A DNA stretch of 64,000 nucleotides from CAZAYP01 sp964489425 [NCBI: uncultured Verrucomicrobiota bacterium]. Lineage in GTDB: Bacteria > Verrucomicrobiota > Kiritimatiellia > RZYC01. Below, one piece after another: positions 50,482 through 59,938 of the stretch. The translations under genes and the position numbers were made by a program. Below the pieces are notes generated by a model. It worked only from the letters and a program-made list of their open reading frames with translations, was not told where the DNA came from and did no database searches. The stretch covers positions 1 to 64,000 of the forward strand of contig CAZAYP010000012.1 in assembly GCA_964489425.1 (NCBI GenBank), written 5' to 3'. How positions within the stretch are numbered: the first letter of the stretch is position 1; every line of letters starts with the position of its first letter.

Positions 50482-51558
50482 TCACGATCCCAGAAGCGGC
50501 GCCAGCCACGCCGCCATTTCCGCGGCCGGGTCGCGCTGCCGGTACCGCGCCAGGCGCGCGCGCTGGCCGGCCAGGACGCCCGCGCGCAGCGGGCCGGGCC
50601 GCGTCAGCCGCCCCATCATTTCGGCGATGTGGGCGAACTGCTTGTCGCGTACCCAAACCCCGGCGCCGTCCAGGGTCTCGGGCACGGCGGCGGCGGCAAA
50701 AGCCAGGAGCGGCACGTCGTGGGCCATGGCTTCCAGCAGCGGGATGCAGAACCCTTCGTGCTCGCTCATGCACAGCACAAGATCGGCGGCCGCGTAATAG
50801 GCGTTGAGCTCGGCCTGCGGGACCGACCCGGCCCACACCACGTCCTCGATGCGGTGCTCGCGCGCGTACGCGATGAGCAGCGCGTGGTAGTTTTCCAGGC
50901 CGGCCCAGGACCCGGCCAGGATCAGGCGCGCGTCGGGCGTGACGTAGTTCTTGAAGTAGTAGAAGGCCCGCAAATCATCCTCGATGCGCTTGTTGGGCGC
51001 GATGCGGCCTACCACCAGCACGTTGGTCGCGCCGTCCCGATACTTGGCCACCACCCGGCGGTCAGGCGGCTGCGCGTAGCGGTCGAAGTCCAGCGCCAGC
51101 GGGAACACGCCGACCTTGCCGTAGCCCAGCGCCTCCAGCTCCGCGGCGTTGTAGGCGCTGTCCGCCAGCACCACGCCGGCCACGCCCGCCAGGCGGCGCA
51201 TCTGCTCGCGTCCGGCCTGGAGCTGGGCCGCGATCTGCGCCTGGATGCCGGCGAAAAATTCCGGCGGAGTGATGTTGTGGTACAGGATCGCCTTGCGGCA
51301 AGGCAACCGCGCCCATAGCTCGTTGGCCGGCGAGCCGATGGAGAGGTGGAGGAGCGCCACATCGTTGGCGCCGACATCGGCCGGCAGTTGATCGAGGTCG
51401 CGGGCCACGTGGCGGAGTTCCGGCAAAATGCGCCGGAGCTCGGCGTAAATCTCCGATTCGTGGCCCCACGCGCGGAACATCCGCTGCAGCACCAGGGCCT
51501 CGTTGCTGATGGCGTCACCCCCGGAAAACCCGGCCACGAGCTGGTGGATGCGGCTCAC
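50482..51558 (-). CDS. GT4 glycosyltransferase
   Basis: 358 residues from GTG 51558 (GGAGG of the end of the upstream gene lies just before). GT-B fold: RIHQLVAGFSGGDAISN start, VLVVGRIAPNKRIEDDLRAF (donor-binding strand), EHEGFCIPLLEAMAHDVPLLAF with the E-x7-E pattern. It transfers a sugar from a nucleotide donor, probably in surface polysaccharide synthesis. Coupled to the next GT4 by overlap. Confidence 0.88.
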   Translation of the reverse strand: MSRIHQLVAGFSGGDAISNEALVLQRMFRAWGHESEIYAELRRILPELRHVARDLDQLPADVGANDVALLHLSIGSPANELWARLPCRKAILYHNITPPEFFAGIQAQIAAQLQAGREQMRRLAGVAGVVLADSAYNAAELEALGYGKVGVFPLALDFDRYAQPPDRRVVAKYRDGATNVLVVGRIAPNKRIEDDLRAFYYFKNYVTPDARLILAGSWAGLENYHALLIAYAREHRIEDVVWAGSVPQAELNAYYAAADLVLCMSEHEGFCIPLLEAMAHDVPLLAFAAAAVPETLDGAGVWVRDKQFAHIAEMMGRLTRPGPLRAGVLAGQRARLARYRQRDPAAEMAAWLAPLLGS

Positions 51559-52724
51559 AGCTCCTCCAGCGCCCGCCCGAAGCGGGACTCCACCGCGGGC
51601 CAGGCATATTCGCGCGCCACGTAGGCGCGGCCCTGGGCGCCCAGCTGCCGCCGGAGGGGTTCGTGGTCCATCAGGTAGAGCAATTGCTCCTCGAAGTCCG
51701 GGTAGTGGCGGAACCACAGGCCGCCGCCCGCCTGGGCGCATTGCCAGCGCAGCACGGCGCTGCCGGCGTGCACCAGCGCGGGCACGCGCGCCGTCCAGGC
51801 CTCGAGCAGGACGATGCCGAAACTCTCGTTGACCGAGGGGTGCACAAACGCCAGCGCCCCGGCCAGGGCCGCCTGCTTCTCTGCTTCGGTGACAAATCCG
51901 AGGTCGCGGATGTGCGGCTGGAGGCTGGGCGGCGCCTCGACCGGGCCGCTGCCGGTGAGCGCCAGCTTGACATCCCGGCCGGTGCGCTGCCGGAACGCGT
52001 CCAGGTAGGCGCACAGCAGCGGGGTGCCCTTGCCGGTTTCGCGCCGGCCGCAATAGATGACGTACGGCGCGGCCAGGCCCAGGCGCCCGGCGTCGGCGGG
52101 GTCGGCGTCGAACAGGTCCAGCCCCATGCCGACCACGCGGCCGCGGCCCGGCGGCAGGTCATACAACCGCCCGGCAAGATCCTGCTCCGGCGCGGCGTTG
52201 AACAGGCATCCGCGCGCCTGGCGAAACATGGCGCGCATGGTTTGCAGGTACGCGAATGGCTCATCGTGCAGGCACGGCAGCAGCAGGGTCTTGTCCGGCA
52301 GGACCCGGCTCACGGCCCAGGTCAGCCCAAAGAGGTAGGGACCGGCAATCACCCGGTCGTACTCCGCGGCGTGGACACGCAGGTGATCGCACAGCGCCGG
52401 GCTGTTGACACTGTTCTTCAGCCAGCGTTCCTCCTCGCCGGGCGTGAGCTCTTCGCGGCGGTCGATGCGCGCCTGCAGGCGCAGGAATTCCGCGACGTCG
52501 CGGGATTCGTCCACCGGGAACCGGATTACCTCGATCCCGTTCAGTTGGCGCGTGCCGGCCGGAACTTCGTTGGCCCAGGTGAAATGGTTTTGGGCGCAGG
52601 TGGCCAGGAACGTCACGCGGTGGCCGGCGGCGGCGGCGTGCTCGGCCAGGCGGCGCAGCAGGGTTTCGGCGCCGCCGACCGTGGCGCCTTCCGCGAACCG
52701 GGGGCTGACAAAGGCCAGGCGCAT
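51555..52724 (-). CDS. GT4 glycosyltransferase
   Basis: 389 residues from ATG 52724. GT-B: FVSPRFAEGATVGGAETLLRRLAEHAAAAGH start, YVIYCGRRETGKGTPLL, HPSVNESFGIVLLEAWTARVPALVH with E-x7-E. Stop overlaps the start of the second glycosyltransferase. Sugar substrate unknown. The adjacent conserved coiled-coil protein is often found beside such enzymes in polysaccharide loci. Confidence 0.9.
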   Translation of the reverse strand: MRLAFVSPRFAEGATVGGAETLLRRLAEHAAAAGHRVTFLATCAQNHFTWANEVPAGTRQLNGIEVIRFPVDESRDVAEFLRLQARIDRREELTPGEEERWLKNSVNSPALCDHLRVHAAEYDRVIAGPYLFGLTWAVSRVLPDKTLLLPCLHDEPFAYLQTMRAMFRQARGCLFNAAPEQDLAGRLYDLPPGRGRVVGMGLDLFDADPADAGRLGLAAPYVIYCGRRETGKGTPLLCAYLDAFRQRTGRDVKLALTGSGPVEAPPSLQPHIRDLGFVTEAEKQAALAGALAFVHPSVNESFGIVLLEAWTARVPALVHAGSAVLRWQCAQAGGGLWFRHYPDFEEQLLYLMDHEPLRRQLGAQGRAYVAREYAWPAVESRFGRALEEL

Positions 52725-52735
52725 GGCGCACGCGC

Positions 52736-53191
52736 TCAGGGCTTGTCCGCCCGGCGTTGATCCAAATCCGCGATGCGCTGCTCCAGGGCGCGGATCCGCG
52801 CCTGGTACTTGTTGTCCAGGCACTCCAGCGCCGTGACCAGCAGGCCGTTGACCTGGTTCTGCTGCGACCAGAGGCGGTAGGTGTAGAACTTCAGCAGGCC
52901 CCAGAGGGTTTTCTTGAACCGCACCAGCATGGGGGCAAAACCGCGGCGGCGCTCGCGGATCTCGAAGTCGGAGATGTCCACGAACGCGGCCTCGCGCAGG
53001 TTGGCGAGGTAATAGGTGAAAAACTCGTCGTCGTTGCGCAGGCCGGCCAGGTTGGTGCGCTCGGCGCGGGCGATGCGCGCATCGCGGTACACGCCTTCCG
53101 CCAGCTTGCGGTCCACCGTGGCCCGGATCTCGGCCACCAGGCTGTTCACGTCCACGCCGGCCGCATTCACCTCGAACAGGGGCTCGCTCAT
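52736..53191 (-). CDS. Conserved glycan-cluster protein with C-terminal coiled coil
   Basis: 151 residues. Starts EPLFEVNAAGVDVNSLVAEIRATVDRKLAEGVYRD, a segment found at the N-terminus of many LPS/exopolysaccharide cluster proteins. The end (LECLDNKYQARIRALEQRIADLDQRR) is a coiled coil. No catalytic site. Lies upstream of two GT4 genes, possibly an adaptor; function unknown. Confidence 0.6.
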   Translation of the reverse strand: MSEPLFEVNAAGVDVNSLVAEIRATVDRKLAEGVYRDARIARAERTNLAGLRNDDEFFTYYLANLREAAFVDISDFEIRERRRGFAPMLVRFKKTLWGLLKFYTYRLWSQQNQVNGLLVTALECLDNKYQARIRALEQRIADLDQRRADKP

Positions 53192-53368
53192 AAAGGTCCG
53201 CCTTGTGGGTTCATGCCCGGATTCTTACCATAGGCCGTGGAGATCTTAAATTGTTTTCGACAATGCCGCCTCCGTGTTTATACTCCCGCGCATGATCAGC
53301 ACAGGCAGCACGAGCAACCGGCCCCGCCCGCGGGGCGGGATCCATACAAAACCAAGCAGGAGCAACCA

Positions 53369-55633
53369 ATGACCGCCACCCTTCAATCCCGCTGGGATGC
53401 CCAGCAAGACCGCAACCGCCAACTGCTGGCCCAATCGCCGTATCTGGGCCGCGAAATGGTGTCCGAGGTGCTGCCCGTTCACTTTGACATCGACGCCACC
53501 CCGGCCTTGGCCCGCGAGCAGGTGCTGGCCCTGGAAGCCCTGGGCATCGAGGCCGCGCGCATCGCCCTGCAGGCGGTCGGCGAACTGGGAAAAATCAAGG
53601 AGGTGGACCATCTCGGCGGCGCCTTGGACATGATCCCGGCGCTGGCGCTGACCCTGGCCCTGGTGGATTACGAAAAGCGCGAGTTCACCATCGAGAACGC
53701 CCACACCAGCATCGGCTACTACGGCTTGCTGGCCGCGCTGGGGTTCCTGGATCCCAAGGTGGTTACGCAGAAGTTCCGCCAGAGCCTGAGCATCGCCGGC
53801 CACGTGGCGTGGCTGCCGGGTGGCACGCAGCTCAACGCCGGCCGCCTGGGCGTGATGGTGCCGGCCGCCGCCGGCCAGGCCCTTGGCCTCAAGGCGCGCC
53901 ACGGCCTGGCCGCCTGGGTGCTGTGCCATTGCGGTGACGCCGGCTGGGTGGCAGGCACCTCGCTCAACGGCTACAACGTGGCCGATGTCCACAAGGCGCC
54001 GCTCAGCTTCATCATGCATCGTAACGGCATCCAGCTCTCCGGCTCCACGCAGAAAATCATGCCCAAGGATCCGCGGCCGGCGATCGCCGCCCTGGGCGTG
54101 GAGATCCTGGAAACGCCCAGCCTGCATGACTTGCCTGGCCTCTACGCCGCCTATCGCGCGGCCCGCGCCCTGGCGCGCGACGGCCGGCCCAGCCTGATCT
54201 TCCCCGCGGGTTACCGCTCGACCGCGGAGCATGTCGTGGACTTGACCGAATTCGGCCGCAAGTACGGCATCCTGGATGCGGTCACCGCATTCGCCGGCCG
54301 CCAGAAAGTGGCCATGGACACCCAGGTCTGGATCCCGGGCGCGCTGATGAGCTTCCGCGACCTGAACCCCATGATCGAGTGCCTGTTCTTTGTCAACAAC
54401 CTGCCCGGCGGCAAGTACCATCACGACGGCCACATGAAGGACCGCGACTGCGGCCAGGCCTTGCAGAGCCCGCTGCTGCAGCCTTCGGCCGAGCAAACCG
54501 CGGCCTTGAGCGCCCTGCGCGCCAGGCCGCGCCGCAAGGTGGTCACCCGCGCCCGCCCGGCGCCGGGCACGCCCAACCTCGTGCTGCCGCCGGCGGCCAT
54601 TGCCGCTGTGAAGCTGCCGGCCGCGGGCGAGAATGTATCGGCGCGCGCGGGGTCCGGCGCCGGTTACGGGGCCGTGGCCCGCCAGTTCCCTGACCACGTG
54701 TTCATGGTGGACTGCGACCTCGCGCCCTCGACCAAGATTGACTCCGCCCGCGCCGCGCTCAAGCCGGACCACCAGTTCGAGCTGAGCATCGAGGAGCAGG
54801 CGGCCGCGATCATGGCCAATGGCCTGGCCGTGAGCACGCGCGACCCACAGCTCGTCGTGTTTGCCACGTTCGCCGCGTTCTTTGAGGGGATTGCCCGCGA
54901 AGGGTTCGAGATGTGGCGCTACCAGCGCAACCTTACCGGCGCCAACGAGGGTCTGAACGTCACGTACCACCTCTCGCACGTCGGCGCCAATACCGGCCGC
55001 GACCACTTCTCGGGCTGGAGCCTCGACTGGATCAACATCGCGCTGACCTACATGCCGTACCTGGACCGGTTCTACGCGCCCGCGGACGCCCGCGCCGCCT
55101 TCCTGGCCGTGCGCGACCTGGCCGCGCGCTATGGCGCGCATATCATCGGCATCCCGCGCGATAACCTGCCCGTACTGGCAAAAGCGGATGGCGCGGCCCT
55201 GTGGAATCCGGGCGACGCCTGGGAGCCCGTGACCATGGCGCGCCAATTCCCCGGCGCACGCAAGGTGGTGCTGGCCATGGGCGCACCCGCGTACCTGGCC
55301 ATCCAGGTTGCGGAGAAACTGGCGGGGCAGGGGACGGCCGCCGATGTGTACATCGTCAACGGCCTGCCGCTGGCAGCCGGCTGGCTGGCCGGGCTGGCGG
55401 CAAAGTATCCGGCCGGCGTGGTGACGATCGAGGACGGCCTGATCGGCGACCCGGCCAGCGGTTGGCGCGGCTTGGCCGGCCTGGTGGCGGGAGTGGCCGG
55501 CGATCAAAAGTGGCCGCACGACCACGTGGGCATCGTGGATCCGCGCATCGCGCCGTCCGACGGCTTCGCGGAGGTGTGGGCCCACTTCGGGATTACGGCC
55601 GATGCCGTGGCCGCTGCGCTGAAGTCGCTGTAA
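53369..55633 (+). CDS. Transketolase-family thiamine diphosphate enzyme
   Basis: 754 residues from ATG 53369 (AGGAG upstream). N-terminal ThDP half: HCGDAGWVAGTSLNGYNVADVHKAPLSFIMHRNG, the GDG-x-N-type metal/ThDP site where the motif reads GDA rather than GDG. Central pyrimidine domain has the catalytic Glu in ELSIEEQAAAIMANGL. C-terminal domain around ALGLAAKYPAGVVTIEDGL. It is longer than standard transketolase (about 660). Together with the gnd-zwf-pgl operon it fits pentose metabolism; another 2-oxoacid/ketose role cannot be excluded. Confidence 0.75.
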   Translation: MTATLQSRWDAQQDRNRQLLAQSPYLGREMVSEVLPVHFDIDATPALAREQVLALEALGIEAARIALQAVGELGKIKEVDHLGGALDMIPALALTLALVDYEKREFTIENAHTSIGYYGLLAALGFLDPKVVTQKFRQSLSIAGHVAWLPGGTQLNAGRLGVMVPAAAGQALGLKARHGLAAWVLCHCGDAGWVAGTSLNGYNVADVHKAPLSFIMHRNGIQLSGSTQKIMPKDPRPAIAALGVEILETPSLHDLPGLYAAYRAARALARDGRPSLIFPAGYRSTAEHVVDLTEFGRKYGILDAVTAFAGRQKVAMDTQVWIPGALMSFRDLNPMIECLFFVNNLPGGKYHHDGHMKDRDCGQALQSPLLQPSAEQTAALSALRARPRRKVVTRARPAPGTPNLVLPPAAIAAVKLPAAGENVSARAGSGAGYGAVARQFPDHVFMVDCDLAPSTKIDSARAALKPDHQFELSIEEQAAAIMANGLAVSTRDPQLVVFATFAAFFEGIAREGFEMWRYQRNLTGANEGLNVTYHLSHVGANTGRDHFSGWSLDWINIALTYMPYLDRFYAPADARAAFLAVRDLAARYGAHIIGIPRDNLPVLAKADGAALWNPGDAWEPVTMARQFPGARKVVLAMGAPAYLAIQVAEKLAGQGTAADVYIVNGLPLAAGWLAGLAAKYPAGVVTIEDGLIGDPASGWRGLAGLVAGVAGDQKWPHDHVGIVDPRIAPSDGFAEVWAHFGITADAVAAALKSL

Positions 55634-55689
55634 CCGCGCAAAGATTGGAAGATTGCAATCACTGGGCCCCAATAGTAAATTCGCAGTCT

Positions 55690-55881
55690 ATGAGCGGGCA
55701 GGACCATTCCATTGCCGGTTTTCACTGGCCTCGGCGGAGCGCTGGCGCTGCGCGCGCGCGCGCGCTGGAATTGGAGCGCCTGCGCGGCATGACGGTCTTA
55801 GAGCGGATCCGCGCGGCCCTCACCATGAGCAAGCGTTTCTCATGGCTCAAACCCGCGCGCACCGCGGCGCGCCGTGGATGA
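55690..55881 (+). CDS. Small Arg/Ala-rich protein paired with a nucleotidyltransferase
   Basis: 63 residues from ATG 55690. LELERLRGMTVLERIRAALTMSKRF is an amphipathic helix. It overlaps the nucleotidyltransferase start by 8 bp, the layout of a toxin-antitoxin or two-gene defence module. Which partner is the toxin is not clear. Confidence 0.5.
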   Translation: MSGQDHSIAGFHWPRRSAGAARARALELERLRGMTVLERIRAALTMSKRFSWLKPARTAARRG

Positions 55882-56422
55882 TTCCCGGGCGATTCTGGAG
55901 GCGGCGGAAGACGTTGCCGCCATTCTCCGCCAGTATCAAATTGAAGCCGTCGTCATTGGCGGCGTGGCCTTGGCAGCTCACCATTACGTGCGACAGACCG
56001 AGGATATCGATCTGGGAGTTAACGCCGACCTGCCCACATTGCGGGTCATCGAGGCCGCGTTGCGCCGGGCGGGTTATACCGCCGAGTTGCGGGAACCGGA
56101 AGCCACGGATCCGTTGGGGGGCGTCATCCATGTGATGGGACATTTCGGCGTCTTGCAGATCATCAGTTTTGCAGGCCGCTTCCCGGCGGTCATTGAAGAC
56201 GCCGTGCGCGAGGCCACGGTGGTGGTGGAAGAAGGCAGCGGGTTGAAAATTACGCCCCTTCCTCAGCTTGTTGCGCTGAAACTTTACGCCGGCGGGTTCA
56301 AGTCAAAGGCGGACATCGTGGAACTGTTGAATCGCAATCCCGATGCGGACATCGCCGCCATTCAAGCTCTTTGCCAGCAGTATCGCTTGACCGGCTTCGA
56401 TGAATTAATCCAGGCCTTGTAG
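55874..56422 (+). CDS. Minimal nucleotidyltransferase (AbiEii/MNT-like)
   Basis: 182 residues from GTG 55874. The polymerase-beta-like fold is seen in AVVIGGVALAAHHYVRQTEDIDLGV, the GG then DxD pair near residues 30-50. Related proteins act as the MNT toxins or antitoxins of type IV/VII-like systems (AbiE, HEPN-MNT), transferring a nucleotide to a target. No HEPN domain is present; the 63-residue upstream gene is the partner candidate. Confidence 0.75.
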   Translation: MDDSRAILEAAEDVAAILRQYQIEAVVIGGVALAAHHYVRQTEDIDLGVNADLPTLRVIEAALRRAGYTAELREPEATDPLGGVIHVMGHFGVLQIISFAGRFPAVIEDAVREATVVVEEGSGLKITPLPQLVALKLYAGGFKSKADIVELLNRNPDADIAAIQALCQQYRLTGFDELIQAL

Positions 56423-56644
56423 CCGGCGCTTATTCCAGCCGGTGGGTCCAACCCGCTCCGCCTGTGGTTGGCCTGCCCGGCCCTGCTCGGAGTTTATAGC
56501 CTACACGCAGCGCGCCGCGAAGTAACGGCGTTGATAATCGCTTGCACGATGCCGTATTCGTGGGTCTCACCGTCGTTTCATATTCCACTAATTTGTAGCG
56601 GAAGAGGGACCATGTCATTAGCGCCGGGGTTATATGGATCAACG

Positions 56645-57097
56645 AGGGCGCATCTGTGATTCGGTGAGGGTTTGCCATTCAACAGGCAGAATTCAATATG
56701 GAATCCAGGAAAGCCGGAACGGAGGTAAGGCCTCAGTAACGCGGGGAGACTCTCACGGAGGCACGGAGACACCGGGATGAACGCCCATGAAGCATGCCAC
56801 GCGCCATCCATGGCCCGATCAAAGCTGTGCTCCGTGACTCTGTGGCTCCGTGAGAAAAAACGAACAAGGTGCGGCACCGTATTTGTACCCCGAAGCGGGT
56901 TCGGAAACGATGACCTCTGATGGGCACACATCTCAAGCCCGGCGCCTTATCACCCCGTTTCACTGAGGCCTTACGAACGGAGCTTGTATTTCCCTGCAAA
57001 CCGCCATGAATCGGACTGGTTTTCTTGAGTTCTTGAGTTCCAGATTGATAGTCTGCTGATTGAACGGCAAACCCTCACCGAATCACAGATGCGCCCT
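56645..57097. repeat. Nested palindromic element (453 bp, 38-bp terminal inverted repeats)
   Basis: Outer arms 56645-56682 and 57060-57097 match over 38 bp with one internal mismatch. A second inverted pair (GTAAGGCCTCAGT, 56725-56737 with 56961-56974) and an imperfect third (TCTCACGGAG, 56751-56773 with 56829-56854) lie inside, so a large hairpin can form. No significant protein frame. The 776-bp gap 56423-57199 contains little else. Confidence 0.8.
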
Positions 57098-57199
57098 TCT
57101 TATCAGGCTAAATGAGAATGGCTGGCCTTCATGGCGAGTGCTATTGCCCCGCGGGGCCGGGTTGGCTATCTTGGGCGGGTGAACAAGCGTCATGGCACC

Positions 57200-58879
57200 A
57201 TGCGACGATGGAGCGGCCTCGCCGTCCTGTTGTTGCTGCGCATGGCCGGACCGGCGGCGGCCCAGGCGCAAGTGTCCGCCCGGGCTTTGCTGGGCGCGGA
57301 TTATCCGCTAGCCCAAATGGCCGCCCAGCAAGACGAGCGCATCGTGGTGCGGGGCCTGGCGGCCGCACCGGTCCGGGTCCTCGGCGATTACCGGCTGGCC
57401 CGATCCGCGGATCGGATCGACCGCCCGGCGTTCTCGCCCGATGGCCAACAAGTGCTGTGGGCGTTCAATGGCACCGCCCGGGTTGCGCGCGCGGATGGGC
57501 GCGGGGTCGCGGTGGCGCTGCCAGTGCCCGGCCCGGCCTATGCTCCGGGATGGTGGCGCGACCCGGCCAATAACGAGCTGTGCGTCGTTTACATGGATCG
57601 GGCCGGCAAGCATTGGTACCCGGCTGACCTGGGCACGGGTGCCACCTGGCGCCTGCGCCCGGCCTCCGGCCAGGTGGAGAAAATCGCCGGCTTCCCCTGC
57701 GATGGCGGGCTTTCGCCGAGTGGCCGATTCCTGGGCGAGGCCTACGGCGGCGCCTTGGTGGCCGACCTGGTCCTTGACCGGTTCTGGGTGCTCAACCACG
57801 GCCGGCAGGCGTGCAGCGCCTCGCTCGGTCCGTATGACCAACCCCGCCTGATGATGCTCTACCTGCCGCACGATGCGTTCGGGATCCGCGACCCGTACGA
57901 CCGCGAAGTATGGCGCATGGAGAAGCCGGAACGCAGCGCCGAGTGGGTCACCCCGCGCTGGAGTCTGCACCCGGATTTCTGCACCGCCTCCGCCCGTTTT
58001 GGCGCGGAATACAAGATCGTCATCATCCGGATTTCCACCCGGGCCTACGCGGTGCTGGATGACTGGCCCGGGAACTGGGTGGCGGCCCAGCTTTGGCTGC
58101 CGCCCGGGCCGGCCGGCCAGCCGCCGGGTCCGGCCGCCGCGGCCGTATCGCCCGGCGCAGCCACGCAGGCGCTGGCCGAAGCCGCCGCCGGGCCGCCGCT
58201 GAAATCCCGCGACCGGCTGATCAACATCGCCGGGCAATATGCCGCCGCGCCGATCGGCGCCGCGGCCGAGGCCCGACTGCGCGACCCGGCGTTCCAGCGC
58301 GCCTGCGCCGCGGAAGAGGAATTCGCCGCGTTGCAGCAGGGCCTCGCGCGCTTCAACTTTGATCCGGATGCGGCGGCGGACGGGCCACGGGCCTGGACGC
58401 CCGGCGATAAGCGCGCGCTGCTGAAACTCGGGCGGCAAGCCGCCCAGTTGGCCGCGGACTACCCGGAATCGGCCGCTGCCCGCACCGTGCGCGCCTGGCT
58501 GCGGCGTTACAAGCCGCAGGTGCTGGCCGCGGACCCGCCGCCGGCGCGCCTGGTGCTTGAAGGCACCATCGCGGCCGTCTCCACCGTGCCCACCGCGCAA
58601 CAGATCGCGCCGTACCCGGAGGCGCTGGTCTGGATCATGTACCGGGTGGACCGTGTGCTGGAAGGCCGCTACAACCAGGCCCTGGTCCCCGTGGTCCACT
58701 GGGGCATGCGCGATCGCGTCCGGACCCCGGCGGCCGACTGGGCGCCTGGCCGGCGCCAGCGCCTGGTTCTCGAACCGTTTCTTGACCACCCGGAATTGCA
58801 CGGGATGGTGGCGGCCCAGGACGCTTACGACCAGCCGGACCTGGACGATTACTGGGCCGTGGCCGTGGAAGACCTGTGA
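57200..58879 (+). CDS. Secreted protein with TolB/WD40-like propeller start
   Basis: 559 residues from ATG 57200. Signal peptide WSGLAVLLLLRMAGPAAAQA. The first half contains beta-propeller blades (RPAFSPDGQQVLWAF, GGLSPSGRFLGEAYGG). A Pro/Ala linker follows near residue 310, then a helical and beta domain with LVLEGTIAAVSTVP. Its closing residues DDYWAVAVEDL suggest a conserved fold. No enzyme motif recognised. It sits alone beyond the palindromic element, 230 bp from the hip/IS wreck. Confidence 0.65.
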   Translation: MRRWSGLAVLLLLRMAGPAAAQAQVSARALLGADYPLAQMAAQQDERIVVRGLAAAPVRVLGDYRLARSADRIDRPAFSPDGQQVLWAFNGTARVARADGRGVAVALPVPGPAYAPGWWRDPANNELCVVYMDRAGKHWYPADLGTGATWRLRPASGQVEKIAGFPCDGGLSPSGRFLGEAYGGALVADLVLDRFWVLNHGRQACSASLGPYDQPRLMMLYLPHDAFGIRDPYDREVWRMEKPERSAEWVTPRWSLHPDFCTASARFGAEYKIVIIRISTRAYAVLDDWPGNWVAAQLWLPPGPAGQPPGPAAAAVSPGAATQALAEAAAGPPLKSRDRLINIAGQYAAAPIGAAAEARLRDPAFQRACAAEEEFAALQQGLARFNFDPDAAADGPRAWTPGDKRALLKLGRQAAQLAADYPESAAARTVRAWLRRYKPQVLAADPPPARLVLEGTIAAVSTVPTAQQIAPYPEALVWIMYRVDRVLEGRYNQALVPVVHWGMRDRVRTPAADWAPGRRQRLVLEPFLDHPELHGMVAAQDAYDQPDLDDYWAVAVEDL

Positions 58880-59120
58880 AAGGCAGCCTGTTAAAGGCGC
58901 ATGCTGCGAAGATGCGCTCGGTGCCGCTGCCTTACTCGACCCGAATCCGATAAAACGCCGTTCCCGCGCTTTCCACCTGATCGGTTGTTTGCCTTCACTG
59001 TCTGCCTGCCTTTCATGAAATGAAACCATGTATACTCCGCGCGTGGAAATCGTATGAGAGGGAAAACCCTCGCATTCGTTCAAAATATGTATTTTTCTAT
59101 TATTCCCGATCGGTAAATAA

Positions 59121-59231
59121 CCGCTTGACTTGCCGCTTGTCGGTAAGACGCTTGACGTGGTGCAAGCGCTGGGCATGGACGTTGAAATCACATGGCCCCA
59201 CGGCAAGGATGCGGAAGGGCAAAGGCCATGA
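59121..59231 (+). pseudogene. hipB-like antitoxin remnant (C-terminal end)
   Basis: Frame open from 59121 to TGA at 59229-59231, 36 residues, with KTLDVVQALGMDVEITWP, the C-terminal pattern of XRE/HipB antitoxins. Its helix-turn-helix part is missing. The stop overlaps by ATGA the next ATG, the arrangement of hipBA. Confidence 0.45.
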
Positions 59232-59938
59232 AGCGGCTGCGCGTCTATCTGAATGGCGAACAGGTGGAACTGGCCGGGCACGTCTACATCGTGGCGCTGC
59301 GCTTGAGTCCGGATGTCTTGCGGGCCATTCAGGGCGTGACGGAGTGGCAGGAGTAGGAGAACGGCTTGGCGGTGGCGGAGACGACCGCGGCGTTGAGCAC
59401 GTGGAAAACGGCGCGACGGTTGATCGTCATGCGCCAGCAGGTCCCCACCCGGCCGCAGGCCACCGGCAAACAGCCGTTGTTGTTCAAGGATCTGGACGCG
59501 TATCGGGAGTACCGGTACGCGGTCATGGTCACCAATGACCGCGGCTTGGTGCCGGCAGAAGTCTGGCGCACGTATCGCCCGCGCGCTAACGAAGAAAACG
59601 CGATCAAGGAACTCAAGCACGGGTATGGGTGGGACGCGTTCAATGTCCATAGCTTCTGGGGCACCGAGGCCGCCATGCTGCTGATCGGCATGGTGTGTTA
59701 CAACCTGGTGCACTACCTGAACCGACGGGTGCTCAAGACCGCGGACGAAGGCGTGGCGCGCTTGAAAACCCTGCGCTTGAAATATCTGGCCATCCCCGCC
59801 ATCTATGGTTCGGGCCAAGGCCGGCCCACCTTGCGCCTGGGGGTTCAGGACCGTGGTTTCCGCGCCAAAATAAAATACTGGTTGGAGCGTGTCCCGCGCT
59901 TGCCCTTGCACTTGGTCAACTGCAATGCAGTTACCTAA
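59228..59938 (+). pseudogene. hipA N-terminal remnant fused in frame to IS1380-type transposase C-terminal half
   Basis: ATG 59228 gives MKRLRVYLNGEQVELAGH, like a HipA start. The frame continues as transposase (HVYIVALRLSPDV, then an amber TAG at 59354-59356, then GLAVAETTAALSTWK, NEENAIKELKHGYGWDAFNVHSFWG). IS1380 DDE conserved Glu in EENAIKELK. N-terminal two thirds of the transposase are absent. No inverted repeats seen. Non-functional. Confidence 0.7.

Noticed and set aside
53246-55672. 808-codon minus-strand frame opposite the transketolase-like gene
   Set aside because: Shadow frame without motifs.
56645-57097. Target-site duplication around the nested palindrome
   Set aside because: Flanking bases show no matching direct repeat of useful length.
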